Shown piece by piece: positions 1 to 7,968 of a stretch of 32,120 nucleotides of DNA. The number at the start of each line of letters is the position of its first letter. Position 1 is the first letter of the stretch. A model generated the notes under the pieces. The model was not told where the DNA came from, made no database searches, and was given only the letters and a program-made list of their open reading frames with translations. Both the position numbers and the translations under genes were made by a program. Source of the DNA: Campylobacter sp. (GTDB lineage Bacteria; Campylobacterota; Campylobacteria; Campylobacterales; Campylobacteraceae); the NCBI GenBank assembly GCA_030532465.1, contig JAUNLC010000010.1, positions 1 through 32,120 on the forward strand, read 5' to 3'.

Positions 1-491
1 TCATAATGGCTTGAAGTAGCGCTTACAAAATAAGAGCCAAGCGTAGTTCCGCCTGTCCATTTAAATACGCCTTTAAAAAATAGCTCTTCACCCGTAAAAG
101 ACTCCGCAAGTTTTAAAACCTCAGCATGTGACTTACGAAGTAGCTCCTTCGCCTCTTTTAAAGAGGTATTTTGATGCTTCTTCCAAAGCTCCATATTCAT
201 ATCGCCATAAGTCTTCCAGTTATACGGCGCGGGTAAAAACGGTTTTTCTACTCCATTTTGATTTGAATCAACCCAGTTTAAAACAAGCTTATGCCACTCA
301 TAAAGATGGATTAAAACATCTCTTAAATTTTTATCTCTGCGCCAATGCGCCTCTTTCTTCTTCTCGTCCTTTGAAAAATCAAACGCAGTATTTAGCTCCT
401 GATCCGTGAGATTTGAGATTGAAAGCTCAAGCTTTGCATAATTCTTGATCGCCGCACTTATTAAATCACTTTTTGTAATCGGTCTTGGCAT
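1..491 (-). CDS. ClbS/DfsB-family four-helix protein (3' end cut by window edge)
   Basis: The reading frame opens with ATG at 491 and stays open for 163 codons to the left edge, so the C-terminus lies outside the window. The protein starts MPRPITKSDLISAAI and contains RDKNLRDVLIHLYEWH, PYNWKTY and KWTGGTTLGSYFVSATSSHY. These are typical of the ClbS/DfsB family (about 170 residues, DinB-like helical bundle). ClbS in colibactin producers is a self-resistance cyclopropane hydrolase; most homologues have no assigned role. It starts 8 bases after the GyrI-like gene on the same strand, so the two are probably cotranscribed. Family assignment is firm; a resistance function is only inference. Confidence 0.88.
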   Translation of the reverse strand, partial: MPRPITKSDLISAAIKNYAKLELSISNLTDQELNTAFDFSKDEKKKEAHWRRDKNLRDVLIHLYEWHKLVLNWVDSNQNGVEKPFLPAPYNWKTYGDMNMELWKKHQNTSLKEAKELLRKSHAEVLKLAESFTGEELFFKGVFKWTGGTTLGSYFVSATSSHY

Positions 492-499
492 AGCACCCC

Positions 500-1114
500 C
501 TACTTTACACAATACCTTAAAATCGTTTTTAACTTATCTTCCGTCACTCTATCTTTACTGTTTAGATAAATTTCGCGATGAAGACCGCCGCTTCTTACTA
601 GTCCCGATTCTTTTATGAACGCATCCATTTTTACAAAAGACTCAGGCTCGCTATCATAACTTCCGATATGTAAAATTTGAACCGACTTCCCGTCTTCTAT
701 ACTTTTAAAAACTATTTCGTCATATAAATCGCTTGACTTTTTCTTTCTTACTTTCTCAATCGCATTATCAAAAATCTCTCGTGTAATAAAGTCAGGTTGT
801 TTAATCATAATAGTATATTTGAGTTTACTCTTATCCAACTCTTCGCCTTGCGCCTTTTGCCAAATACCCTCTAAAGGATAGACCGTAAAACCCATGATCT
901 TACCTTCCGCATCATCTTTCATCAAGGTCTTATATAACATTTTTATAGAATAAGCAAGCGAATACAGAGCCGACACTCTAGCGGAAAAATCCTCTTCGTT
1001 TGGATTGCCTGCACCTTTTATAGTGATAAATTTTTGAGCCGGTACCTCTACAAGTCGGGGAGTTTGTTTTGCGCCATATAAATTTTTCTCGCTCTTTTTC
1101 CATTCATACTTCAT
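500..1114 (-). CDS. GyrI-like small-molecule-binding domain protein
   Basis: This is a 204-residue cytoplasmic protein with no signal peptide. The N-terminal region (LVEVPAQKFITIKGAGNP, about residues 21-38) and the later segments MGFTVYPLEGIWQ and YTIMIKQPDFIT match stand-alone GyrI-like proteins, which carry the effector-binding fold of multidrug-binding regulators without a DNA-binding domain. It has no helix-turn-helix. The ATG at 1114 is preceded by GGGGTAAAATAAG, an acceptable ribosome-binding site. It lies directly upstream of the ClbS-like gene, which suggests a small stress or toxin-response operon. The ligand is unknown. Confidence 0.8.
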   Translation of the reverse strand: MKYEWKKSEKNLYGAKQTPRLVEVPAQKFITIKGAGNPNEEDFSARVSALYSLAYSIKMLYKTLMKDDAEGKIMGFTVYPLEGIWQKAQGEELDKSKLKYTIMIKQPDFITREIFDNAIEKVRKKKSSDLYDEIVFKSIEDGKSVQILHIGSYDSEPESFVKMDAFIKESGLVRSGGLHREIYLNSKDRVTEDKLKTILRYCVK

Positions 1115-1161
1115 CTTATTTTACCCCATTACGTCTTGTTGTTCGCGATTTAAATGCATAA

Positions 1162-1167
1162 ATTATA
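1162..1167 (-). promoter_or_regulatory. Probable -10 element for the GyrI/ClbS operon
   Basis: A TATAAT hexamer reads on the minus strand 48 bases before the GyrI-like start codon. No good -35 hexamer is visible, which is common in Campylobacter sigma-70 promoters. Confidence 0.4.
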
Positions 1168-1268
1168 GTTTAAAATATCGAATATGGGCGAAATACTCTA
1201 TAAACAAGCGGGTTTTAATCAAAATTTAAGCCTAAATTCCGACCGATATTAATTCTTAGGCGCCAACC

Positions 1269-2138
1269 TCACTTTATGATATTTTCAAGCGCTCCGATAC
1301 CTTCTATCTCGCAACGCACCACGTCGCCACTCTTTAGAAATTTAGGCGGCTCAAGTCCCATGCCAACTCCGCTTGGAGTGCCAAGAGAGATGATAGTGCC
1401 TGCTTTTAGCGTCATCGCTTGGCTTAACTCGGCGATTACATACCTTTCATCAAAGATCATTTTTGAAGTATTTGAGTTCTGTCTAAGTTCACCGTTTACA
1501 TAGCATTTGATAGCCAAATTTGCGCTCTCAAGCTCATCAGGCATCACCACAACAGGACCCATCGCGCAGTGAGTATCAAGCGACTTACCGAAATAAAACT
1601 GCTTATGGCGAATTTGCAAATCCCTCGCGCTAAAATCATTTAATATCGTGTAGCCAAAGATATATTCGCCCGCCTCTTTTTCGCTTACGTTTTTAGCGTC
1701 TTTTTTTATGATGAGTGCAAGCTCAACTTCGTAATCAAGCTTTTGAGTCACGTTTTCATGAGCTAAAATTTGACCCTTATGACCGATCGCCTCATTTACT
1801 CGCTTTGAAAAATAGACCGGATATTCGCGCGCTGCGTCAAATTTTTCGCCCTTAAATTTAGCCGATTCCTTGGCATGCTCCATATAGTTTATGCCTAGAC
1901 AGATGATGTCTTGGCGCGGAGTTATGATAGGCGCAAGTAGCTTTGCTTCATTAAATTTAAGCCTGGACGTTTGCGTCTCAAACTCTCTTAAACGCTCATA
2001 ATCAGCGATTTTAGCACACTCTATAAACTCGTTTAAATCTTTAAATTTTAAACCCATCTCATCAAAGCTAAAAATCGAACCGTCTTTTGTTAAAATGCCT
2101 GATTTTAGGCTGTCTTCTTTAAATGTTACAAATTTCAT
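1269..2138 (-). CDS. Fumarylacetoacetate hydrolase (FAH) family protein
   Basis: The 289-residue protein has the FAH fold catalytic core after about residue 75 (DIICLGINYMEHAKES). It carries the usual metal ligands as DYEVELALI (Glu137, Glu139) and NDFSARD (Asp168), followed by KSLDTHCAMGPV and a C-terminal GTPSGVGMG turn. Relatives include 2-keto-4-pentenoate hydratases, 5-oxopent-3-ene-1,2,5-tricarboxylate decarboxylases and oxaloacetate/acylpyruvate hydrolases. The substrate cannot be told from sequence. The ATG at 2138 has AAAAGGG six bases upstream, inside the end of the preceding methyltransferase gene (20-base overlap), so the two are translationally linked with argD further upstream. 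Confidence 0.85.
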   Translation of the reverse strand: MKFVTFKEDSLKSGILTKDGSIFSFDEMGLKFKDLNEFIECAKIADYERLREFETQTSRLKFNEAKLLAPIITPRQDIICLGINYMEHAKESAKFKGEKFDAAREYPVYFSKRVNEAIGHKGQILAHENVTQKLDYEVELALIIKKDAKNVSEKEAGEYIFGYTILNDFSARDLQIRHKQFYFGKSLDTHCAMGPVVVMPDELESANLAIKCYVNGELRQNSNTSKMIFDERYVIAELSQAMTLKAGTIISLGTPSGVGMGLEPPKFLKSGDVVRCEIEGIGALENIIK

Positions 2139-3126
2139 TCATACCCTTTTCAAACTCTATCATCTTAAATCTCTCGCCCAAAAACTCGGGACTTGTTAAG
2201 AATTTAAACTGCTTTAAAAAGCTTTTATAAGCGCTCTCGCCACCATTTTTTAGCACGTATTCAAGCACATCCGCACAACCAAATTCAACTAAAGCCAAGC
2301 TTTGCTTTTTAAAGCTTTTAAACTTAAGCCCCGAGTCTTCAAACGCCTTTTTAACCTGCGCAAAATTCACATCATAGGTTATATCGCTTACTCCAAAAAA
2401 CTCTTTTAAATTTTTGATTTCAAGCAGGTTAAATACATTATGCTCTTTATAAACTCTAAGCGTTATATCGCCTCTTGAGCCCATATCTCCGTAATCAAAG
2501 CCGATAAATTTAAGCCTCTTTGCAGAATTTACGACATCTCTTGCAAATTCGCTTAAACCAAGCGCTATCTCGCCTTTTTTGATGCCAAATTTTTTACACG
2601 CCGATAAAATTTCGCTATCTGCGCTACTCCAAAAGAGGTTATCGTTTTTTACGTAAAGCATTTTACCTTCATCGACCGCTTCACAAGCAAAGCAGTCAAG
2701 CAGCTCGTTTGAAATAAAAAAAGCTTCGTTAAATTTACACTCTTTTAAGCTTTTAAAGTGGCTAATCTCAACCTCATCGCCAAATTTTCGCTTTAAATTT
2801 TCAGCTTGAATTTCACGTAAATTTTCATGCGGTTCGATGATGTTAAATTTCAAAGTTTTTAAAATTTCAGGTCTAAAAGTAAAAATTCCGCTTATAAAAT
2901 CACAGATCATAGAGCCGTCATTTGCGCCTATCTCAACGATATTTGCATGCGGTGAAAACTCGCCCTTTTTAACCAAATTTAAAAAATGATATGCAAGAGT
3001 AACGCCAAAAAGCGGTCCAACGCTAACGGAGGTATAAAAATCCCCGCCCTTTCCTACTCGAAACGGGGATTTGTAGTAGTTTTCATTTAGCCAAGAGTTA
3101 AAATACGAGCTAAATTTTATACTCAC
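2119..3126 (-). CDS. MidA/NDUFAF7-like SAM-dependent methyltransferase
   Basis: The protein is about 335 residues and has a class I methyltransferase glycine loop, VEIGANDGSM. It also has the family signatures GGDFYTSVSVGPLFG near the N-terminus and ISNELLDCFACE in the middle, as in PF02636 (SAM-dependent protein arginine methyltransferase MidA/NDUFAF7). No ATG is available at the start. TTG at 3129 and GTG at 3126 are in frame, and the GTG has AAGG at a better spacing (6 bases), so it is preferred. The gene begins inside the 3' end of argD and overlaps the FAH gene downstream. The bacterial substrate is unknown. Confidence 0.8.
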   Translation of the reverse strand: MSIKFSSYFNSWLNENYYKSPFRVGKGGDFYTSVSVGPLFGVTLAYHFLNLVKKGEFSPHANIVEIGANDGSMICDFISGIFTFRPEILKTLKFNIIEPHENLREIQAENLKRKFGDEVEISHFKSLKECKFNEAFFISNELLDCFACEAVDEGKMLYVKNDNLFWSSADSEILSACKKFGIKKGEIALGLSEFARDVVNSAKRLKFIGFDYGDMGSRGDITLRVYKEHNVFNLLEIKNLKEFFGVSDITYDVNFAQVKKAFEDSGLKFKSFKKQSLALVEFGCADVLEYVLKNGGESAYKSFLKQFKFLTSPEFLGERFKMIEFEKGMNEICNI

Positions 3127-4273
3127 CAAGAGCCTTTTTAAGCCTTTTAAAGCCCTCTTTCATCTCTTTTTTCGTGATATTAAGCGGCGGAAGAAATCTA
3201 AGCGTACTTGTGCCTGATTTTAGCGCCAAAACGCGATTTTTAGCGGCTAACTTGATGATGTCGGCTAAATTTACGCCATCATGCAGCACTAGCCCAAGCA
3301 TAAGTCCAAGTCCCTCTTTTCGCTTGATTATTTTTGGAAATTTGGCGCAAAGCTCGTCTAAATTTTCATTGAAAATTTCTATGGTTTTATCTAGTTTTCC
3401 GCTTTTTTTAAGCTTTTTTAGCTCGTCTAAAACGCTTAAAGAGGTTGCGGTAGCCAAGAAATTTCCGCCAAATGTCGAGCCGTGATCGCTAGGTTCAAAA
3501 ATTTCTTTTCTACTTACGCAAGCGCCTATAGGCACGCCGCCTCCAAGACCTTTGGCAAAGGTTATGATATCAGGCTTTATGCCGTAAATTTTAGAGGTTA
3601 CAAACTCTCCCGTTCTAAACACGCCGCACTGCACCTCATCGGTTATAAGAAGCAAGTTTTTCTCTTTTAAAACTTTTGCAAGACGTGCTACTTCGCTCTT
3701 ATCAAGCGCGTTTATACCGCCCTCGCCTTGGACTAGCTCGATCATAACCGCAACGGTTTTTTCGCTTATATTTTCAATGATCTCATCGATACTATCAAAA
3801 AATTTAAACCCATCGATGTAAGGAGCGTAAATTTCGGGATGAAATTTATCCTGTCCCGTTAGCTTTAATGTCGCCAGGGTTCTTCCGTGAAAAGAATTTG
3901 CAAGAGTTATGATCTCAAATTTCTTCTCTTTAAAATTTACAAAGCCGTATTTTCTGGCTAGCTTTATAGCGCATTCGTTGGCTTCCGCGCCCGAATTACA
4001 AAAGAAGCTAAAAGCCTTATATCCAAGCAATTTTGAAATTTGCTTTGCGAGCTTTTCTTGCGGATAGATGTGATATAAATTTGAGCTGTGAAGAATTTTA
4101 TTTGATTGCTCGTTTATCGTTTTAACAAGCCTTTTGTGAGCGTGACCTAGCGAATTTACGCCTATGCCGGATGTAAAATCGACAAAATCTCTACCCTTTT
4201 TATCAAACAAAACAGCACTCTCGCCCCTTTGAAATTCCAAATCAAATCTTGCATAAGTGTTTAAAAGATACAT
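3110..4273 (-). CDS. argD: Acetylornithine aminotransferase
   Basis: This is a class III PLP-dependent aminotransferase of 387 residues. It converts N-acetylglutamate semialdehyde to N2-acetylornithine in arginine synthesis and may also serve the succinyldiaminopimelate step of lysine synthesis. Visible motifs are FCNSGAEANECAIKLAR (PLP phosphate binding), SFHGRTLATL, TDEVQCGVFRTG (Asp212 to the pyridine nitrogen) and ITFAKGLGGGVPIGA with the Schiff-base Lys241. The length is normal for ArgD. AAAAGGAG precedes the ATG. It is the first gene of a three-gene overlapping unit with the methyltransferase and FAH genes. Acetylornithine rather than ornithine or GABA specificity is the usual call for this length and context. 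Confidence 0.92.
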   Translation of the reverse strand: MYLLNTYARFDLEFQRGESAVLFDKKGRDFVDFTSGIGVNSLGHAHKRLVKTINEQSNKILHSSNLYHIYPQEKLAKQISKLLGYKAFSFFCNSGAEANECAIKLARKYGFVNFKEKKFEIITLANSFHGRTLATLKLTGQDKFHPEIYAPYIDGFKFFDSIDEIIENISEKTVAVMIELVQGEGGINALDKSEVARLAKVLKEKNLLLITDEVQCGVFRTGEFVTSKIYGIKPDIITFAKGLGGGVPIGACVSRKEIFEPSDHGSTFGGNFLATATSLSVLDELKKLKKSGKLDKTIEIFNENLDELCAKFPKIIKRKEGLGLMLGLVLHDGVNLADIIKLAAKNRVLALKSGTSTLRFLPPLNITKKEMKEGFKRLKKALGEYKI

Positions 4274-4284
4274 CTTTACTCCTT

Positions 4285-4902
4285 TTAATCAAGTGTCGGC
4301 AAATGCCAGCCTCTATAGTAAGCCAAAAGCCTAAAAACCACACCGAAGGCAAAAAGCCCTATTATCCACCATACATTATTAAGTCCAAAGTGATGCATAC
4401 CAAAATATACAGCTCCTACCACGATACTAACGGTAGCATAAAGGCCTGTTTTTAAAAACCAAGGAACCTCGTTAAACAAAACATCGCGCAAAATTCCTCC
4501 ACCGACTCCGTTGCAAAGCGCAAGCATCACAACTCCAAAGATATTATATCCATATTGCAAAGCTATGATCGATCCAACAATGGAAAAGCTTACCAAATCC
4601 ACAGCGTCCGTTGTTACAAATAGAAATTTCTTCTCTATATCGCTACGTTTGTGAATTCTAAACGCGGCTGACAAAAACAGCATAACTATAACTATAATGC
4701 AAGGCATGTAGTGGGTAAACGAGTATAGCGGTCTGGAGACTATGGTATCTCTCATAAATCCTCCGCCAAGCGCCGTTAATAAAGCCGAGACAAATATGCC
4801 TAGCCAGTCGCATTTTCTCTTGACTGCGAACAAAAACCCGCTAACCGCCGCAGAGGCGATACCGATATATTCGGGTATCAAAAAAATTTGTAAATCGTCC
4901 AT
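4285..4902 (-). CDS. TRIC cation channel family (UPF0126) membrane protein
   Basis: The 205-residue protein has about six or seven hydrophobic helices arranged as two repeats. Each repeat contains the glycine-rich family motif followed by RD: LGGGFMRDTI near residue 47 and GVGGGILRDVLF near residue 137. Bacterial TRIC homologues form trimeric monovalent-cation channels; older annotations call them UPF0126. It lies upstream of argD on the same strand with a 12-base gap, so cotranscription is likely even though no functional link is apparent. Confidence 0.9.
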   Translation of the reverse strand: MDDLQIFLIPEYIGIASAAVSGFLFAVKRKCDWLGIFVSALLTALGGGFMRDTIVSRPLYSFTHYMPCIIVIVMLFLSAAFRIHKRSDIEKKFLFVTTDAVDLVSFSIVGSIIALQYGYNIFGVVMLALCNGVGGGILRDVLFNEVPWFLKTGLYATVSIVVGAVYFGMHHFGLNNVWWIIGLFAFGVVFRLLAYYRGWHLPTLD

Positions 4903-4996
4903 ACAAGCTCTAAGGTTAAAAATTTAAAGAGTATTTTACACGCTTAAGCTATAAATTCGGTTGAAATTTGAAAATTTAATGCTTGCTAAGCCAAAT

Positions 4997-6109
4997 TTAA
5001 AAGGCGACTCTAAACTCGGTCATGCCGCCACTACTTTTGCAGCTTATCTTAAATTTAAGCTCGTCGCAAAATTTCTTAACGATATTAAGCCCTATGCCAA
5101 AGCCTCCGCTAGTCTCGTCAAAGCGGGTATAAAGATCAAAGATATGGGGCAAATTTTCTTTGGCTATACCCTGCCCGCTATTTGTTACGACAAGGGCTTT
5201 TTTATCAAGCTTAACGCTTATAAATCCGTTTTCGTTGCAGTATTTTACGGCGTTACTAAGAAGATTATCGACTATCTTTCGCACCTTAAATTTTGAGGTT
5301 ACAAGCGTGACATCTTTTATATCGGAGCTTAAATTTATGCCCTTTTGCTTTAAATTTATCGAGAAAAACTCCAGCCGCTCATTTACGACATGAGCCAAAT
5401 TTAGCTCTTCGTTCTCTTCGTATTTTTTATTTAGTCTTAAGATGGTTAAATCCTCGTATAAATTCGAGATAGTTTGAGCCGCGGTTTTAATGTTTCCAAG
5501 ATATTTGTCAGGATCGGTTTTAAACAGCTCTATACTCATCAAAATCACGCTTAACGGGGTATTTATCTCGTGAGTGGTATCTCTTATAAATCCGTCTAAA
5601 AACTCGATTTTAGCATAAAGCGGACGTAATGAAAGCCTGATGATAAGATAAGCTATAAGCAAAATCGCCGCCAAAACACCCAGCGAAACAACCAAAATTT
5701 GAGCCTTAAGCGCTAAGAGTTTTACATTAACATCAGCTCGCTTTATAGCCACCAGATACTCGTTTGCTCCGTGCCTATCGCTTACTCTAAACTGAACTAT
5801 ATTTTTATCGCTATCCATATGGTTTCGCCCCATGCCCTTTTTTGGCTTAAAGTCATCTTCTATGACCTCGCCTGTTTTTAAATTTATCACATAAGCATCC
5901 ATATCATCAAAATCATCGTCATCAAGCTTGCCGTTATTGTGAAGTTTGATCTGAAGTTCGCGTTTAAAATCCCTAAAATCAAAAGCGTCCTTGTCTAAGA
6001 TAAAGTGCTTTTCTCTCTCGTAAAATACATTTCCGAAAAATACCAAAAATGCCACGCTTGTTAGAAAATATAGCAAAAATATAGGCAAAACGTGGCGTTT
6101 TTTAAACAT
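4997..6109 (-). CDS. Two-component sensor histidine kinase
   Basis: The 370-residue inner-membrane kinase has a first helix at about residues 8-27, a periplasmic domain of about 100 residues rich in Asp (DDDDFDDMDAY), and a second helix at about 137-158. The H-box is RDTTHEINTPLSVIL with the phospho-acceptor His180. The N-box is NLLSNAVKY (Asn286), followed by TNSGQGI and GGFGIGLNIVKKF for ATP binding. It overlaps its response regulator by 8 bases, so the two are coexpressed. The nearest non-kinase genes on the same strand are two small secreted proteins, which recalls CpxA/CpxP or Spy arrangements. The signal is unknown. Confidence 0.92.
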   Translation of the reverse strand: MFKKRHVLPIFLLYFLTSVAFLVFFGNVFYEREKHFILDKDAFDFRDFKRELQIKLHNNGKLDDDDFDDMDAYVINLKTGEVIEDDFKPKKGMGRNHMDSDKNIVQFRVSDRHGANEYLVAIKRADVNVKLLALKAQILVVSLGVLAAILLIAYLIIRLSLRPLYAKIEFLDGFIRDTTHEINTPLSVILMSIELFKTDPDKYLGNIKTAAQTISNLYEDLTILRLNKKYEENEELNLAHVVNERLEFFSINLKQKGINLSSDIKDVTLVTSKFKVRKIVDNLLSNAVKYCNENGFISVKLDKKALVVTNSGQGIAKENLPHIFDLYTRFDETSGGFGIGLNIVKKFCDELKFKISCKSSGGMTEFRVAF

Positions 6110-6764
6110 ATTTATATCCTAACTTAGACGCGCTTACTATGCGCTCTTTGCCTAAAATTTTTCTTAGTTCGTTTATATATACGCGCAGACTAAGCTCGCT
6201 TGGAGTCTCGTCATAGTCCCAAATTTGCTCGTAAATTTCCTCTCTTGATATAAATTTGTCCCTATTTTTAAGCAAAATAGTTAAAAGTCTGGATTGCTTT
6301 TTGGATATCAAAACGCTCTTGCCGTCTTTATACAAAACCCCTTGCTTCATATCAAAGCTGAAATTTTCATCAAGCTTTTCAAACTCGTTAATGTTATGCA
6401 CGAAAGTTCGTTTCAGGATATTATTTACTCGTAAAAGCAGCTCTTTAAGCTCGAAAGGCTTTTTGATATAGTCGTCACATCCGCTTAAAAAGCCCTTTTG
6501 AAGATCGTTTATCGTGTTTAAAGAGGTGGTAAATATGCAAGGGGTTCCTTTGCCCGTCGCGCGAAGCTCCTTAAGCAGCTCAAATCCGTTTCCGCCTATG
6601 ATCTTTACGTCAAATATCCATAGATCAAAGCCGCTCTCGTAAGCCAGATCAAGCGCTTTTTCATAGCTTTTTACTCCGATAACTTCAAAATTTTCACTTT
6701 GCAGATACGAACACATCATATCAAGCAGCATAGCCTCATCTTCAACTACCAAAATTTTAGCCAC
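6102..6764 (-). CDS. OmpR/PhoB-family response regulator
   Basis: The 220-residue regulator has a receiver domain (acidic pair Glu8/Asp9, phospho-acceptor Asp52 in WIFDVKI, conserved Lys in YIKKPF). It is followed by a winged-helix DNA-binding domain (about 125-220) with ISREEIYEQIWDYD and SLRVYINELRKILG. The start is GTG at 6764 with AAGGAG five bases upstream. It heads an operon with the kinase. Repeats before the two DUF1104-like genes (7389-7417 and 7946-7965) have the 11-base spacing expected of OmpR-family operators, so those genes are the likely targets. Confidence 0.92.
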   Translation of the reverse strand: MAKILVVEDEAMLLDMMCSYLQSENFEVIGVKSYEKALDLAYESGFDLWIFDVKIIGGNGFELLKELRATGKGTPCIFTTSLNTINDLQKGFLSGCDDYIKKPFELKELLLRVNNILKRTFVHNINEFEKLDENFSFDMKQGVLYKDGKSVLISKKQSRLLTILLKNRDKFISREEIYEQIWDYDETPSELSLRVYINELRKILGKERIVSASKLGYKYV

Positions 6765-6846
6765 AAGCGCTCCTTAAAGTGAAATTTATCGGATATTACC
6801 CTTTTTGTTTTTAACAAATTATAAAGTCGGTCAAATTTAAAGCGCC

Positions 6847-6876
6847 ATGGCCTCACCTTAAGTAAGATGAAGCCAT
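6847..6876 (-). terminator. Long stem-loop after the 6888-7355 gene
   Basis: The minus-strand RNA can form a 14-pair stem with a two-base loop. Two of the pairs are G-U in minus-strand RNA but would be C-A mismatches in plus-strand RNA, so the fold favours the minus transcript. No clean U-run follows, only GCGCTTTAAATTT. It may end transcription or stabilise the 3' end of the abundant small-protein mRNA. Confidence 0.55.
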
Positions 6877-6887
6877 AGTTCAAACCG

Positions 6888-7355
6888 CTATTTCATACAA
6901 GGACCAAGCCCAAAGCCTTGGTTATAACCCATACCTCTTCCTTGTCCTTGAAAATTACCTGCACCTTTGGCATATCCTCGCATACAATTGTTATAGCCTT
7001 TGTTTGCATACTTGCCATATCCCGTGAAAAACCCCATAGTGTGAGCATCTTTTACGCTCATAGAGTCAAGCTTATCGCTCATAAGCCCTCTATACTCTTG
7101 CATAAATTTCACCCTTTCATCCGCACTCATCGCCGACATCTTCTTTTGCATCTCATCTCTAAACTCACCCCTTATATCCATCGCGTCCAAATTTAGCTTG
7201 CCGGCTCTTTTATGAATTTCAAAAGATATATCGCTAAGGGTTTTAGCATCGGCTTTTGCTATCTTTGCGTAAAGATCGGCATTTGAACTCTGCTCTAAAG
7301 AGCCTGCAAACAAACTTGTCGCAACCAAAGCTGCGATTAAACCTAACTTTTTCAT
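6888..7355 (-). CDS. Secreted DUF1104-like small protein with Gly-rich Cys-containing tail
   Basis: The 155-residue protein has a clear signal peptide (MKKLGLIAALVATSLFAGS), so it is periplasmic. The helical middle (SLxDISFEIHKRAGKL, then KMSAMSADERVKFMQEYRG and SVKDAHTMGF) resembles the DUF1104 family found in Campylobacter and Helicobacter, and recalls CpxP/Spy-like helical chaperones. The last 40 residues are rich in Gly, Asn, Gln and Tyr and contain two Cys (CMRGYAKG and GPCMK). A paralogue lies at 7558-7905. A strong ribosome site (AAAGGAGAT) suggests high expression. It sits next to a two-component system and carries its probable operator. The function is unknown; a stress chaperone or metal-binding role is inference. 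Confidence 0.75.
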   Translation of the reverse strand: MKKLGLIAALVATSLFAGSLEQSSNADLYAKIAKADAKTLSDISFEIHKRAGKLNLDAMDIRGEFRDEMQKKMSAMSADERVKFMQEYRGLMSDKLDSMSVKDAHTMGFFTGYGKYANKGYNNCMRGYAKGAGNFQGQGRGMGYNQGFGLGPCMK

Positions 7356-7388
7356 CTTATCTCCTTTAAATGAATTGATAAGGTGATT

Positions 7389-7417
7389 GTAAAGAAAAGT
7401 TGTGAAGAAAAAGTTAA
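7389..7417 (-). promoter_or_regulatory. Direct repeats upstream of 6888-7355, likely response-regulator site
   Basis: On the minus strand the elements TTAAC and TTCAC lie 11 bases apart (7413-7417 and 7402-7406), and TTTAC follows at 7389-7393. Seventeen bases here (7398-7414) are identical to 7946-7962 before the paralogous gene. The one-turn spacing fits an OmpR-family dimer, and the adjacent regulator gene is the obvious candidate. Confidence 0.55.
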
Positions 7418-7513
7418 GCTAAATTTATACCATAACTTATTTCATAAATATTTTTTATTTTATGCTTTGGTTTTTTGTAAATTTTTGAGTTGTAAAATTT
7501 GTGAGTATATAGC

Positions 7514-7543
7514 AAATTTGACCGAAATAGCTCGGTCAAATTT
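7514..7543 (-). terminator. Palindromic terminator after the 7558-7905 gene
   Basis: A perfect 12-base inverted repeat (AAATTTGACCGA and its complement) with a six-base loop lies 15 bases after the stop codon. The T-rich end of the stem could act as a short U-tract. The structure is symmetric and could work on either strand. Confidence 0.6.
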
Positions 7544-7557
7544 TGAAGTTATTAGAT

Positions 7558-7905
7558 TTAAATTTCTATGATCTTAAGCCCTAATTCTTGAGCCTCTTTA
7601 ACGCTTAAATTTAGCACTTTTTCATTATATCTAGCTACAAATTCCTCTTTAAAATTTGCTTGTTCGGTCTGGCTAAGAGCAGAAATTCTTTTATCAAATT
7701 CACTTTTAAAATCTTGCTTTGAACTATCCGCTTCGGCTATCAGCTTGCCGGCTCTTTTGTCTATCTCAAACGATATTTCGCCCAAAGTTTTAGCATCGGC
7801 GGTTTTTATCATTTTAGCAAATCCACACGACTGAGCCTTGTCAAATTTCGCACCCAAGTAGGCCTTAAGAGCAACTAATATACTCATGATTTTTAATCTT
7901 TTCAT
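7558..7905 (-). CDS. DUF1104-like small protein, paralogue of 6888-7355
   Basis: The 115-residue protein shares KTLGEISFEIDKRAGKL, a Lys/Glu-rich middle and a final LSVKEAQELGL block with the neighbouring 155-residue protein, but lacks its Gly-rich tail. The N-terminus (MKRLKIMSILVALKAYLGA) looks like a signal peptide whose hydrophobic core is broken by a Lys, so export is less certain than for the paralogue. TAAGGAG precedes the start. It is followed by a palindromic terminator and preceded by the same repeated element as its paralogue. It probably arose by local duplication and is probably under the same regulator. Its function is unknown. Confidence 0.7.
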   Translation of the reverse strand: MKRLKIMSILVALKAYLGAKFDKAQSCGFAKMIKTADAKTLGEISFEIDKRAGKLIAEADSSKQDFKSEFDKRISALSQTEQANFKEEFVARYNEKVLNLSVKEAQELGLKIIEI

Positions 7906-7945
7906 ATTTTCTCCTTATAAAAGTTATGAAAAGATTTTAAAAAGA

Positions 7946-7965
7946 AGTTGTGAAGAAAAAGTGAA
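7946..7965 (-). promoter_or_regulatory. Direct repeats upstream of 7558-7905, matching 7389-7417
   Basis: Two TTCAC elements on the minus strand at 7961-7965 and 7950-7954 are 11 bases apart, inside a block with 17 bases identical to the site before the paralogous gene. The site lies between the M23 peptidase stop codon and the small-protein start, so this gene probably has its own promoter. Confidence 0.5.
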
Positions 7966-7968
7966 GTC

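Noticed and set aside
128-409. Plus-strand reading frame of 93 codons
   Set aside because: It lies wholly antisense to the ClbS/DfsB-like gene, whose protein matches a known family over its full length.
6829-7543. CGGTCAAATTT shared between the region before the response regulator and the 7514-7543 palindrome
   Set aside because: Eleven AT-rich bases in one copy each, and the second copy is explained by a terminator stem, so no shared regulator site is claimed.
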